This document shows positions 1-9,600 of a DNA stretch of 19,507 nt, in pieces. The stretch comes from Candolleomyces eurysporus. Taxonomy: Eukaryota; Basidiomycota; Agaricomycetes; Agaricales; Psathyrellaceae. Below the pieces are notes generated by a model that was given only the letters and a program-made list of their open reading frames with translations, was not told the origin of the DNA and made no database searches. Position numbers and translations under genes: made by a program. Position 1 is the first letter of the stretch, and each line of letters begins with the position of its first letter. The stretch is taken from NCBI GenBank assembly GCA_027579435.1, contig JANBPK010001365.1:1-19507 (forward strand), in the 5' to 3' direction.

Positions 1-185
1 GGGCCAAGGCTCATCATGTAAGACTCTCAGCCGTCCTTTGCCCAAAGGTAGACCTGACCCACGTCCTATTGCTTCCAGCTGTGCAGGCAACTGCAAATGA
101 GGCTGCAGTACGCCCGATTAAAAGTCGAGCATGGCTGGGTGAGCCGAATACCCGCGATAAAGTTGAACCAGAAAACTGACAGAAT

Positions 186-1172
186 GTGAAGCAAAAGCAG
201 ACGCTCAACGAGGTTGAGAATCTCTATTTCCACCATTCTCACCAACGTGGACCAAAACCGTTTCCCTCCAGCCTTGTTGCGACTACCACACAGCCAGAGC
301 CAACGGGTTTCGCCCCTTCGTCCGGTCCTCACTCATCTTTATCCTTCATCTCCCGGAATACTGGGCCCATCGCTGCTCCTGACGCAACCTCTAATGGCAG
401 GGATACGACGCCTCAGCCAGGAAATCGCAGCTCTCCAACAAGAAGCGCTTCTGTGACTCCCAAACCAAACGACTCGTCTGCCCAGATGCCACCACCTTCA
501 ACAACCCCCGCCCCGATGGCAGTCGACAAAGGGAACCTCCCTAATACCCGTCACGCAGTACCTCTCACTCCTACGTCGCCTGAACGACAACCTTTGCTAC
601 TGAGCGCACTGCAAAGCATAGGCGCTTCAACTTCGCCATTACCCCAACTCCCCTATACCGGCTATGCCTCGACGTCCACAACACCTAGACCCTCGTCGTC
701 TGTGGGCGATAAAACACTACCCCCTCCTCTTCCTGCGACGCTTCGCTCCCCGTCCTCCCCGTCCAAGCCCAGACCCCGGGGAGGCAAGTCGAAAGCGTCA
801 AATGCTAATAGCAACGGCGCCTCTTCCACACAGCAGAAGAACACTAGCGCCTCCTCAACATCGACATCGACACAAGGTGCATCGTCATCGTCATCGATAT
901 CTGGCTACGTCGCTCCGAAAGATGCTACTGCGGTGTTCACGTTTGGTTCAAGTTCTTCGAGTTTGTCCGCGAGTGGGTTGATGACCTACGATGCGTTTTG
1001 GTCGAACCATACGACGACGACTGCCAGTCCCCGGAATGCCGCGAGCACAGTCGGTTTGCAATCACGGACGCTGAACGGGATGGGTGGTGGTGGTGGGCTT
1101 GGAGGGGTGATAGCTATGGCCGGCGCGGCTGCTACTGGTGCGGCGGGCTCGAGTGAGGTGGGTCAGCAGTAA
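186..1172 (+). CDS. Ser/Pro/Thr-rich disordered protein, probably a 3' exon
   Basis: A 328-codon open frame ends at TAA 1170-1172. It opens without an ATG: the first in-frame ATG is near 486, so either the protein begins there or this is a downstream exon whose acceptor lies further left (the CAG near 288 is one candidate). Composition is extreme: Ser/Pro/Thr-rich throughout, with poly-Ser runs around residues 215-260 and a Gly/Ala-rich tail. I see no folded domain, signal peptide or membrane segment. This is the composition of a disordered region in a fungal regulator or scaffold, but no family is recognisable. The stop overlaps a good donor sequence (CA|GTAAGT at about 1169), so splicing past it is possible, although the sequence beyond looks like a pyrimidine-rich 3' UTR. 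That the frame is coding rests on its length and biased composition; its function is unknown. Confidence 0.5.
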   Translation: MKQKQTLNEVENLYFHHSHQRGPKPFPSSLVATTTQPEPTGFAPSSGPHSSLSFISRNTGPIAAPDATSNGRDTTPQPGNRSSPTRSASVTPKPNDSSAQMPPPSTTPAPMAVDKGNLPNTRHAVPLTPTSPERQPLLLSALQSIGASTSPLPQLPYTGYASTSTTPRPSSSVGDKTLPPPLPATLRSPSSPSKPRPRGGKSKASNANSNGASSTQQKNTSASSTSTSTQGASSSSSISGYVAPKDATAVFTFGSSSSSLSASGLMTYDAFWSNHTTTTASPRNAASTVGLQSRTLNGMGGGGGLGGVIAMAGAAATGAAGSSEVGQQ

Positions 1173-1635
1173 GTTTGCAACCCTCCTCCTGTCTTGCCTG
1201 CGACTCCTGTGGAATTGGACCCGGGGTGAGGGTGGTAGATCCGGCTTTTTTTTGTGCTCCTTGTCGTGCGCAGTAAGGATCCTTCGATTTTACTTCTTGC
1301 TGGTGTGTCGAACTGTATCCATGGTCTTCATCTTCGTATGCACCATTGCCCTACTTGCCATCCTTGCTATCCAACCCTTCATTCGTCCACTCATTCATTC
1401 TCTCAATCCTGCATATGTACGTGCCCATCCACATGTATCGCTTGCTCTATATTATACTCTTTGTATGTTGAAATACGTGTAGATTGTAGCCAGTGTAATG
1501 AAGACTGTTTGATAATGCAGCGGCTGTCCCTTTAGAGAACTGCGTGCGCAAGATTGACATTGGAAAACGCGTTGCCCAAGAAAGCAAAAAAGGGAGACAC
1601 GGTGCAAAGCGAATGTCCAATTCGGTAGGTCCTAT
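1173..1635. other. Intergenic region between convergent genes (3' UTRs)
   Basis: This gap lies between the stop of the Ser/Pro-rich plus-strand frame and the stop of RAD17 on the minus strand, so it should hold both 3' UTRs. It is pyrimidine-rich on the plus strand around 1330-1450. Short open frames here are Cys-rich with no recognisable domain and are most likely chance frames. I see no repeat or structural RNA. Confidence 0.4.
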
Positions 1636-4239
1636 TCAAACATCGTCCTCGATATCATCCTCCTCCAGCCACCCTCCCTCCCTATCCACCTGGATCCCGT
1701 CGTCAGGGTCATCTTCTAAAGGTATAAAGTCGGGTACCTCCCCGCCGTCGTCGCCTTCCGTCAGCTGCGACCCAGCGCCATTGTTGCCACTGGCGAAAGG
1801 GAGGTACGAGAAAGCTCGATGAGAGCGGGGTACTTTGGAGGCGGAGCTCAAGTTGGACTTTTCTTTGCACCGGAGGATGGCGCCCAGCTCGAGGATTACG
1901 TCCGAAGGGCTCCAGGAGCCTACGCGTCTGGATCCTGCGCCCTAATTAACAAAGCCGCGCGATGATGAGTATCTTGGTCTGGTAGAATGGAGAGCGCAAC
2001 GATTGCTTACATATTTCTTATCCTCCTCGACCAACCAATCTCTCGCTATCTTCACACTATCCCTCGCCTCCTTCTCTTTCTGGAACATCTCAAAGAATTC
2101 GGGTTTGTAGATCTTTTGGGAGCGTCTTTGGACGGGTGAGGGAAGGGAGTGGAGAGTTCCGAGAGTGATTAGGTGGAATTGGTGTGGGTTCGCCTGGTAC
2201 CACTGTAAAAAAAGAGAAGTCAGGATAGAGCTACAAAATGGAGAGGGTATTGATACATACAGCTTCACCTCCACTTGAATCGACAAAACTCAGCCAATCC
2301 GCGATCCCATCTACTTCTTCCACCTCGTTGCAGAATTGAGTGTAGTTCTGGTGGACGTAGAGCGAGAACAGCGAAGAGTCGATTGGGGAGTCCGAGTATA
2401 TCGTCTGTTTCGTTGACGTCAAAGTCAGTATTACTAGGGAGAATGTGGAGAAGAGGATTACACGCACATCAACGTCCACTCGACTCGCTCGACGATCGTG
2501 CTCAGCCAAATGCGCTGGCAACTTTGCAGGGTCGCGAAGCTGAGCGTCCAATTCGCGGTCCTTTTGGAGGTCTTTGGCTGAAGCGGAGGCGTTTGGTGGG
2601 TCTCCTTTACCTGGAGACGCACTACACTATCAGCTCGCCGTTTCTCCGCCATGCATGCGATGTACGTACGTTTGTTGTACATGACCTTCCCAATGAGATG
2701 GAACAGGGCCAGGCTCTGTTCGCGTCTCGTTACCGCCTCTAGAACGATTGTAGTCCCAGCTTCGACGCCTTTGCGTTTCTTACTGGGAAGCTCGATCGTA
2801 CAGGCAAACTCCAGGGTGTTGATTGCGCTCCTGATATCCCCGCTGGACGATTCCACTATCACGTCCAGCACCTGTTTCGAGGGGGCTGGGAGGTCGAGCG
2901 CAATGGTTGAGAAATGCTTGCTGACCATGCTTTGCAGAGCCTTTTTCATAAGCGTCGGAGCGATGGGGTTGAAGCTAGAAAAAAAAGAAGAACCAATTGT
3001 TAGAAGGCGAGGGGTGGTAGCATGGAGTGGAGGGAACGCACGATATTTGCGTCACGTATGGACCGTGAAGGAGGTCTTTGGATAGCACACTTCGGACATC
3101 CATGACTTGGTCTCTATCCCGACCCCAACCACCACCTCCGGCTATTCGTTCATCTCGCGCCTCCCCTCGCATTCCCGCGTCGCTTATGACAATAACCACT
3201 GGTATTGGATTGTCACTTGGTGGTGATTCGGTTAGGCCTTTCAGGCAAGCGTGGAAATCCTCTTGAATCTTGGGATGCAAGATGTTAGGCAAGTCCTCCA
3301 AAAGAATTATTTGCCGTCTGCTGTCCTTGGAGGACCACAGGTTTTGACATGAGGTCGCGCGGTTGNAAAAAAGTTTGGAATTTGGTGAATTGGGTTTCGT
3401 TGTCATCGTCGTAGTCTGAGTATTGGGGGAAGTAGGATCCAGAGCTGGTCGAAGCGTAAGGGGCACTGGAGCCGAGAGCTAGGATGTACAAAAACAGGTC
3501 TGAGACAAAACCAAACGGCAATGCTCCTGCNAAAAAAACCACTTACTCGTTCTGCTTGGAGTCACTTCGCCAATCGCGTTTCTCCATTCGAGGATTTCAA
3601 ACCCCAGTTCCCGAGATAGGACCTTGAGCGTAGAGGTCTTTCCCGTACCAGCAGGTCCTGTCATTGCCAAAATCCTCTGGCAGAACGGGTTAGGATCAAT
3701 ACGTCCAAACGTTGGTTCAGAGAACGCTCACTCTATACTTTTTCAGCTTTCCAGATGGTCCACCTTCGAACGCTTCGTTTAGCCATCTCCGAACGTCTTC
3801 GACTTTGCGGACATGGACTGCCAACTCGCCCTCCGTCTGAGGTTCGTAGATGTCAACCCACATACGGTTGTCTGTCCAATCACATATTAGCGAATGGTGG
3901 TTTCTAGAAGGTAATGGAGGCGTACCAGGTTCAGCCTTTTCTTTCCCCTTCTTACTAGGAACCCGTCGCTTTGGCTGGCCATTTTTGGGTTCCGGCACAT
4001 CCTTCGTTTTCTTCGTAGGTGGGGTATTAGCAAACTAGAAGCTGGATGTTAAGCCTCACAAAAGCCTGAGTCTCCGCAGCTTTGATGAACATACGTACCG
4101 CCGATAATGGATCAAATCTCCTTTTTGCACCACCGTTCCCCGTGGCGTTTGGTTGGGAACCGCCCAATTTCACGACGTTGAGTTTGGATTGGGTAGTCTT
4201 GGCTTTCTTTACAGGCTGAGAGGATGATTTTGGGGCCAT
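1636..4239 (-). CDS. RAD17: RAD17 checkpoint clamp loader, ten exons
   Basis: RAD17 (budding-yeast Rad24) replaces Rfc1 in a clamp loader that places the 9-1-1 ring on damaged DNA in the nucleus and so activates ATR signalling. My exons are 4239-4099, 4034-3926, 3871-3732, 3676-3547, 3478-3042, 2974-2670, 2610-2468, 2404-2261, 2202-2011 and 1941-1636. All nine introns are GT-AG and 54-69 bp long, and every phase joins correctly if the N at 3366 is discarded. That gives about 681 residues, a normal family length. Visible in order: a Lys-rich N terminus, the WVDIYEPQT motif near residue 87, Walker A GPAGTGKTS (about 137-145), Walker B IILLED (about 230-235), FNPIAPTLMKKAL, the SSGDIRSAIN block, the NKRKGDPPNASASAKDL linker, SLFSLYVHQNY, and an acidic C-terminal tail ending EEDDIEDDV. 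The start ATG at 4239 opens a basic, disordered N terminus as in homologues. Confidence 0.93.
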
Positions 4240-4324
4240 TTCCGGGTACTAGTAGCCCTGGATGTCGTAGGCCGTCGTATTCAAGTGGTACGAAGGGGAG
4301 ATGGCAGTAAGGGGACAAGATGGT

Positions 4325-4358
4325 CGCGTCGAAGCAGCGCGTGACCAGACGCGTCGAA
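4325..4358 (-). promoter_or_regulatory. Possible MCB (MluI cell-cycle box) upstream of RAD17
   Basis: About 110 bp upstream of the RAD17 ATG lies ACGCGT (4349-4354), the core of the MCB site bound by fungal MBF at G1/S genes. The 9-mer CGCGTCGAA that overlaps it also occurs 25 bp away (4325-4333 and 4350-4358). The duplication and position suit a regulatory element for a replication and repair checkpoint gene. That it is used is inference: a single 6-mer can arise by chance, and no other promoter element is clear here. Confidence 0.35.
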
Positions 4359-4530
4359 ATCAGCACGTGCGGCTGAAAATGGCAGTCGCAACAGACGCCT
4401 CACCTTTTCTTTCGTCCTTCATGATCACTCTCTTTCGCTCAAAGGTCAACCCAATATTGAGAAGCAGCAGATATAGTCAAGATTGAAGGTTGAAGAAAAG
4501 AAAATAAAACGAATCGGGCGAATAGTACGA

Positions 4531-6111
4531 CTAGGGAGAAGCTGCAACAAAGGCGTTGAAATTGTACATGGGAGGTGTGGTGGAAAATTGGTATCCTGGA
4601 GGCGAGAAATTAAGCGTTGTGGAACCCCCTCGCGAAACAACTGCGGATACGCTGCAAGCCTCTTGCAACGGAAGACGAACTTTGGAAAGCCCACCGGGGA
4701 GGTCTCTTGCTATAACGGAATTGCCACACGAGAGGCGTAATTGACCTGCGGAGGTTAACAAAACGACTGCCCACACGAAATCTTCCGTCTGGTTCTTGAT
4801 CAGGAGAAGGTACTTTACTGTTGAGAAGAAGAAGACGCACGAATTCGGAGTTCAACGGTTTGCTTAATCCGTCTGGCGACGTTGCCCTCGCAGGATACAA
4901 ACGTCCCCACAGGAAGACCCGGTCCCTTTCGACTGGAGGATATGCTCCACTCTTGAAGGCAGTGATATAATATTGCTGCAAATCTAGCCAGCCTACGATC
5001 TATGTTCAGCGAACACGCTCTGCTCGTCGTCAACGGCCAACTTGACCCACCTTGATGATCAAACCCTGTGGTCCAGCTCGTGGAGTTGGGCTGCGCTCCG
5101 GCTATGGGTCCCATGTAGTGGCTTTCTCCGTAATCGTTCCAGGATATGACTTGGACCAAGTCAATATGCTCGCGATTCCGAACGAGGATCTCCCATCGCG
5201 ATGCTAGAAGCCAGTTGTCTGCCCGGAAGATGAAGTTCTTGTTGAACGACTCTGGTCCATAATGCTGGGTGCTCGTTCTTCAGTGTTTGCTTCGCTAGCT
5301 ATGACGTCCGGATACATACCGTGAAAAACCAAGGCGAGACGCCGGCCATATACGTCCTGCCTGGGAGGTACTTCCTGAACTCCACGTCGTACTCGTCGCT
5401 AATGTCGTAGTTGCCCATCGGCCATGCTGAGTCCCACTAGAGAATACTTGCATCAATACGAGCGGACTTGGATTTCTGTGAACTGGGCTTACGCTAAACG
5501 CTCCATCCGCCGCGTCTATGCTTCCGTAAATGGCGGGATCCATGAAGAACGACGCGATGAAATGTACTTCCGTCGTCATGTTGGTCTTCAGCACCCTCCT
5601 CCAGCCACCATTCACCGTCGGGCTTCCAAAATGACAGCGCTGGCCACCGAAAGTCGAGACGACGGGCCTCCCCCGGAATCTAAACATGTTACTGTGTTGT
5701 TGGTACGTGTTGACGAAATTGCGCAACAAGTCGCCGTCTCGCTCTTGCCTGCAGGGCAAGCTGCCCATGTCGAACGACGGGAACAAGGAAAAGCCAGAGT
5801 TGAGGGTCCGGGCAACTTCGTATGCGTCAGCAACGCGTTCGAGTTGCCANGGGGTCTCTTCCGATGTTCAGCGCGAAGCCGTCGATGCCTCTCGAGGCTG
5901 CGAGGGTGATATCTAACATCGCCCAACGTCAACCGCTATCATAGGCAAACTGTCTTGGGCGGGTTCACTTACCTCTCCGCCAGTCATCTCGCGTATATGG
6001 AAAGGTGTTCCCGACCATGAAATGGGCCACGACAGGCTTGGAGGTTTCTTGAGCACGAAGTGCTATAGGAAGAAGTAAAAGAATGGCGGCGTAGCGGAGG
6101 ATTTCCAGCAT
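4531..6111 (-). CDS. Secreted GH71 alpha-1,3-glucanase (mutanase), six exons
   Basis: GH71 enzymes hydrolyse alpha-1,3-glucan, a fungal cell-wall polymer, during wall remodelling, spore release or attack on other fungi. My exons are 6111-5973, 5912-5493, 5436-5320, 5264-5051, 4992-4841 and 4788-4531. Introns are 52-60 bp and the phases agree once the N at 5850 is removed, giving about 432 residues, the size of a catalytic module alone. The protein begins MLEILRYAAILLLLPIALRAQ, a clear signal peptide, then KPVVAHFMVGNTFPYT at the start of the barrel. Exon 4 holds DNWLLASRWEILV and the family signature SWNDYGESHYMGP (about 266-278). The C terminus ends YNFNAFVAASP. No carbohydrate-binding module or GPI signal is seen. 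The last intron could instead end 6 bp earlier (CAAG acceptor), adding Asn-Gln; both keep frame. Assignment to the family is strong; substrate is inferred from the family. Confidence 0.92.
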
Positions 6112-6515
6112 CGCGGTAAAGGAGTGAAAGGAGGGAATATCTTAATGGAAAGGTTGGTTGATCATAACGAGTCGGCGGGTTTCTTAACACTCATTTTCCT
6201 TCGCGGGTGGGGCTGACGGTTGGTATCGTCAGCCGCCCTTTCCATTGGACCCGATCGCCTGTTTTCCGATCTACAGCTAATTAATACTTATCGCTCATGC
6301 CACGAGCTTTCTGGGCCCTGAATTGGAGTTGAGGGTTACGCCGCTGGACTGATCATGAGCGTTTATTCTTGAAGGCCTCTGTTTTGGTGAGTTTGGATTG
6401 GTGGAATACAAGGTAGAGACCCCCCCNGCCTCGTGCCATCATTGTCACTATTTCGGGGCTGCTTCTGTCCCTGCACCAAGATGACCGCTGCCATCGATAG
6501 ACGCGCGTCTGCAAG
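6112..6515. promoter_or_regulatory. Divergent promoter region between GH71 and BTB gene 1
   Basis: These 404 bp separate the start codons of the minus-strand mutanase and the plus-strand BTB gene, so both promoters must lie here. An inverted CCAAT (ATTGG) sits near 6244. A C-run with an N at 6427 marks uncertain sequence. An ATG at 6481 is out of frame with the BTB start and opens a short upstream frame. I see no clear TATA box or long repeat. Confidence 0.45.
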
Positions 6516-7554
6516 ATGGAACCGTCTACCACCACCACAACGTCCCCATCTTCTGCCGAGGTTTCCGAGACTCCGACCTTGAGTCGGAAGAAATACTACA
6601 TCCAACCGGTCACTTTCAAAGTAAGATATGTTAGCTCGATCGAGTGCTGTTCAACGCTTGACTGCCTGGGTGTGAATTAGGTCGAAGATGAAATATACCG
6701 AGTTCCTAGCTATGGACTCGCGGATGCGTCTGAAGTCTTTGCAACAATGTTCACCTTGCCTCAGTCGGACAAGGGCGAAGGACACTCCGATGAGAATCCC
6801 ATAGAGCTGCCGTCGTGCACCAAAGCTGAATTCGAGAGTCTTTTGGAAGTTCTTCATCCCAACCCGTATGTCGATTGGCGCCGTGCACACCTGTCTGCAG
6901 TTCTCAACAGCCAAATTTTTCACTCCAGAGGTTTCCAAGCTCCCACAGAGCTGACGAAGGAGCAGTGGATCCATGTTCTAAAGTTGTCAACGCAGTGGGC
7001 TATGGATGAGGTATTACTCCCAAAGGTGAATTCTTTATTGCGTCGAGCTAACCTCCTTCGTCCATCTGCATCCAGGTACGTAGCTTGGCACTCGGAAGAC
7101 TCTACGACATGGAATTGCCCTGGTTGGAGAGGGTTGGTATTGCCAGACGGTTCAAGGTGACGGAGTGGTTGATGAATGAATACGTTCTCTTAATCCACAA
7201 CTGGGGGCGATACCGCTAGAAGAGTTGGCCGAAAATCTTGGCTGGGAGATGACCGCTCGACTGTCGGATCTCGCAACGAAGACTCAAGTGCCCTTGAAGC
7301 AATTTTACAACCGGACCACATGTGGCATCCAGCCTAAATCTGGGAAAGGCTCACATCCAGTTGCTTGCAGGTACACGCCGAGAACAATAAAACGCTCAGG
7401 TTCGCACGCGATAGCCGGCTTCATATGCTCTCGCTGCGATCGCGAGCATTCAATGTCACCCAACATAGTATTCAAAGATGACGTTCAGGTACCCTTGTAT
7501 GGAGAAGGCCTTGACGAGGCCATCAAGGGTGCTTTTCCGGGGGACTTTGACTGA
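6516..7554 (+). CDS. BTB/POZ-domain protein, copy 1 (one frameshift)
   Basis: This is a member of the large agaricomycete BTB/POZ family, whose role is mostly unknown; BTB domains usually mediate dimerisation or cullin-3 binding. Exons are 6516-6620, 6681-6865, 6929-7010 and 7076-7554, with introns of 60-65 bp in agreeing phases. The domain starts YYIQPVTFKVEDEIYRVP, then SEVFATMFTLPQ and NPIELPSCTKAEFESLLEVL, then the post-BTB helices EQWIHVLKLSTQWAMDE and LPWLERVGIARRFKVTEWL. Near 7185-7195 the frame breaks: the sequence after NEYVLL is one base short compared with copy 2, and LGAIPLEELAENLGWE continues in the next frame. The C-terminal part includes a CSRC pair. Restoring one base would give about 283 residues. 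Assembly error or a true mutation are both possible. Confidence 0.8.
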
Positions 7555-7821
7555 TATCTACCCCGCACTGACTGCGTCCATGCATGCACTGTTTTTGAAT
7601 ATTCCTTTGGAATACACCGCTTTGACATTGGCCAGTGCAAAATTTGCAGGCAGAGAGCGGGCCTAAGGCACAGGAAAGTAAAGAGTAGTCTGTACTTACA
7701 TTGCATTGCCAGTGGGAAGAAACTTGAGCATCTGCGTGGTCAACACTTCCCATTTGTGGCAAACCCTTCTCCCTTTTCCCAAGTCATTCGAATCTCTCGA
7801 CCAGAGGTACCTACTATCAGA
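7555..7821. other. Spacer between the tandem BTB genes
   Basis: This is 267 bp between the stop of copy 1 and the first in-frame ATG of copy 2, so it should hold the 3' UTR of the first and the promoter of the second. I see no repeat, RNA gene or further domain fragment. Confidence 0.4.
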
Positions 7822-8826
7822 ATGGCACTAGTACCTGCCACCCCCTGCAGCCCCATTGTGTCTGGTGTCTCTTCTTCAGAGGCTCCAGCTCTGGCAAGCC
7901 GACGGAGATACCACATCGACCCGGTTACGTTCAAGGTGCAGTGAAGAGTAGGTTTGGAAGGTCGCAGCATGATGGCTAACTGGAAACATCAAGTTGAAGA
8001 TGGGACGTACCGTGTCGCAAAACATGGGTTCATAGAATCGTCTGACGTTTTCGAAACCATGTTTACTTTACCACAGTCGGAAGGGGGTAATTCGGAAGGC
8101 CAGACCGATCGGAATCCCATTGAGCTACCTTCATGCACAAAATTCGAGTTCGAGAGCCTGCCGGATGTTTTGTATCCGCCATCGTAAGTCGCCGAGCTGC
8201 ATTTATTGAAATTTTCTCTCCTGTCTGACAGTTGGTTGAACGTGTGCTTAGGAGAGCGGAATCCCTTTCATCTATGTCAAAGGAACATGCCATTGGAGTA
8301 TTAAAGCTCTCAACCCAGTGGGCCATGGATAAGGTAAGTATCAAGTCTCTGAACCCGCAACATTCATAAATTTTTAATTCATTTGGATAAGATACGTACG
8401 TTCGCCATTGCTCAGCTTTCTGCGATGCAATTGGGGACGATTGAGAAGATTCATCTGGCCAAGCAATTCAAGATATTGACATGGCTCATGGAAGGCTACA
8501 CCACGCTGGTTTAGACATGGCGCACCATCCCACTTGAAGAAATAGGAACTGGACTTGGGTGGGAGGCCACTTCTCGGATTATGGACTTGGTCCTCAAAAG
8601 CAAGGCTAGTAGTTTCAGCATGAGTGCCTGTGGAACCTGGGGTCGCTGTTCGCATTATCCTTTCAGTGCGTCATATAGTTTGGCCTCTCAGGGTCAATCT
8701 CACATTACTTGCGCTCGATGTGCTTCGCAATTCTTCATGGTGACCCCTACCGGTTTCCAGGTCACACCCTCAGATCTTTCTGGCGCTATAAAAGCAGCAT
8801 TTCAGGCGGAATTCGACTCAATGTAA
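7822..8826 (+). pseudogene. BTB/POZ-domain protein, copy 2 (disrupted paralogue)
   Basis: A paralogue of the preceding gene with the same exon plan: 7822-7935, 7994-8183, 8252-8333 and 8392-8826. Exon 3 is 82 bp in both copies and three intron positions match. Shared blocks include PVTFK, VEDGTYRV, VFETMFTLPQSE, NPIELPSCTKFEFESL and VLKLSTQWAMDK, so a common origin is certain. Two lesions are visible. The first intron's acceptor is CAAG|TTGAAG where frame needs GTTGAAG, so the splice joins out of phase by one base. An in-frame TAG lies at 8512-8514, after EGYTTLV and before the conserved IPLEEIGTGLGWE. The frame beyond it stays open to TAA 8824-8826 and keeps a CARC pair, as expected if decay is recent or if it is still partly translated. 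Confidence 0.72.
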
Positions 8827-8926
8827 CCTGTTTTGGAGTTCAAATATTGTGGTAACCCATGCAAGTATGTTTTATGGGCTAAGATATATTCCGAGACAAG
8901 TTAGCTCACATAGTGGGAAAAAGGGA

Positions 8927-8968
8927 GGACTCTCAAAAGGGTGAGGGCCATCAGTCTTTTGAGAGTCC
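8927..8968. repeat. 13-bp perfect inverted repeat (hairpin 1)
   Basis: GGACTCTCAAAAG (8927-8939) is matched exactly by its reverse complement CTTTTGAGAGTCC (8956-8968) across a 16-base loop. The pair would form a stable stem in RNA or single-stranded DNA. It lies about 100 bp beyond the stop of BTB copy 2. Confidence 0.8.
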
Positions 8969-9048
8969 GTCATCCAGGAGGACGAGGGTAGATAGGATGT
9001 AAGTAGATAAACAATAGATTATTATCTGAGGAGAGATAGAGGAGACAA

Positions 9049-9096
9049 CCTTGGAAGCTAGGGAGTTGACACAGTTGTCAATCCTAGTTTCCAAGG
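9049..9096. repeat. 48-bp near-perfect palindrome (hairpin 2)
   Basis: The arms run CCTTGGAA, CTAGG, TTGACA and then TGTCAA, CCTAG, TTCCAAGG, with a 4-base loop CAGT and only a few single-base bulges or mismatches. About 19 base pairs can form. It lies 80 bp after hairpin 1. A transposon terminal structure, a small-RNA precursor or a recombination product are all possible. Confidence 0.8.
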
Positions 9097-9600
9097 GTGG
9101 TGGCGGTCTTCGGCGTTAGCTCGGGGCCCGCCCCCAAGCGGTGAGTCGGGAAGATCCCACAGCCCGCCGGATGCATTCCAGCGANTCAGAGAGAGAAACC
9201 GGGACACACAGTCTGCGATTCTCTACTCTGAGAAGTAGGGATCGTTGAACTCACGAAACCGAAGAGCGGAGCGCGCAGGTAAGTACACGGAGAGAGAGAC
9301 CCAGCAAAGCTGGGATCCGTGACCTACCCACACACTAGGCAGCGGGAGGGGGGGAAAGAAAGAAGGCGGAATGCGCGATCTCGACGCTTATATGCTACTG
9401 TTCTATGAGGAGGAACAGGAGCAAGGGATGGAGGAGAGAAAATCAAGCGCGCGAGCGCTTGGGGGCGAGGCGCACACACACAAGCGCAAACACACGCGCA
9501 TCAGAGATCACTCGAAGGCTAACTTGTCATACGATTCGTCGGGCCGTACGCGCGTACGCTACGCTCTACTATAACTAATCTACGCACTACCCATCGAAGT

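Larger units (their letters stand above)
8827..9600. other. Gene-poor region with hairpins and simple repeats
   Basis: No convincing gene is seen. The stretch contains two strong hairpins (listed separately), a purine-rich GAGA tract near 9270-9430, CA/CG-alternating simple sequence near 9440-9500, and a palindrome-rich stretch near 9540-9555 (CGTACGCGCGTACG). One N sits at 9185. A 67-codon plus-strand frame from 9371 is highly charged and made largely of this simple sequence, so I do not call it a gene. The base use differs from the flanking genes and would fit a decayed mobile element or solo LTR, but I could not find its ends. Confidence 0.4.

Noticed and set aside
214..456. Overlapping plus-strand frame with a short coiled-coil-like piece (RRLSQEIAALQQEALL)
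   Set aside because: It overlaps the longer Ser/Pro-rich frame, ends soon after and has no supporting splice signals that I could find.
1254..1535. Cys-rich frame after the first gene, possibly an extra exon reached from the donor at about 1169
   Set aside because: The stretch is pyrimidine-rich, like a 3' UTR, and its Cys pattern matches no domain; the good-looking donor may be chance.
2275..3085. Plus-strand frames of 144-155 codons opposite RAD17
   Set aside because: They are antisense to well-supported RAD17 exons and show no domain.
5424..5909. 161-codon plus-strand frame opposite the GH71 gene
   Set aside because: It is the antisense shadow of exon 2 of the mutanase, which has a clear family signature.
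9371..9574. 67-codon charged protein with Glu/Arg/His runs
   Set aside because: It is translated mainly from purine-rich and CA/CG simple sequence, with no recognisable domain.
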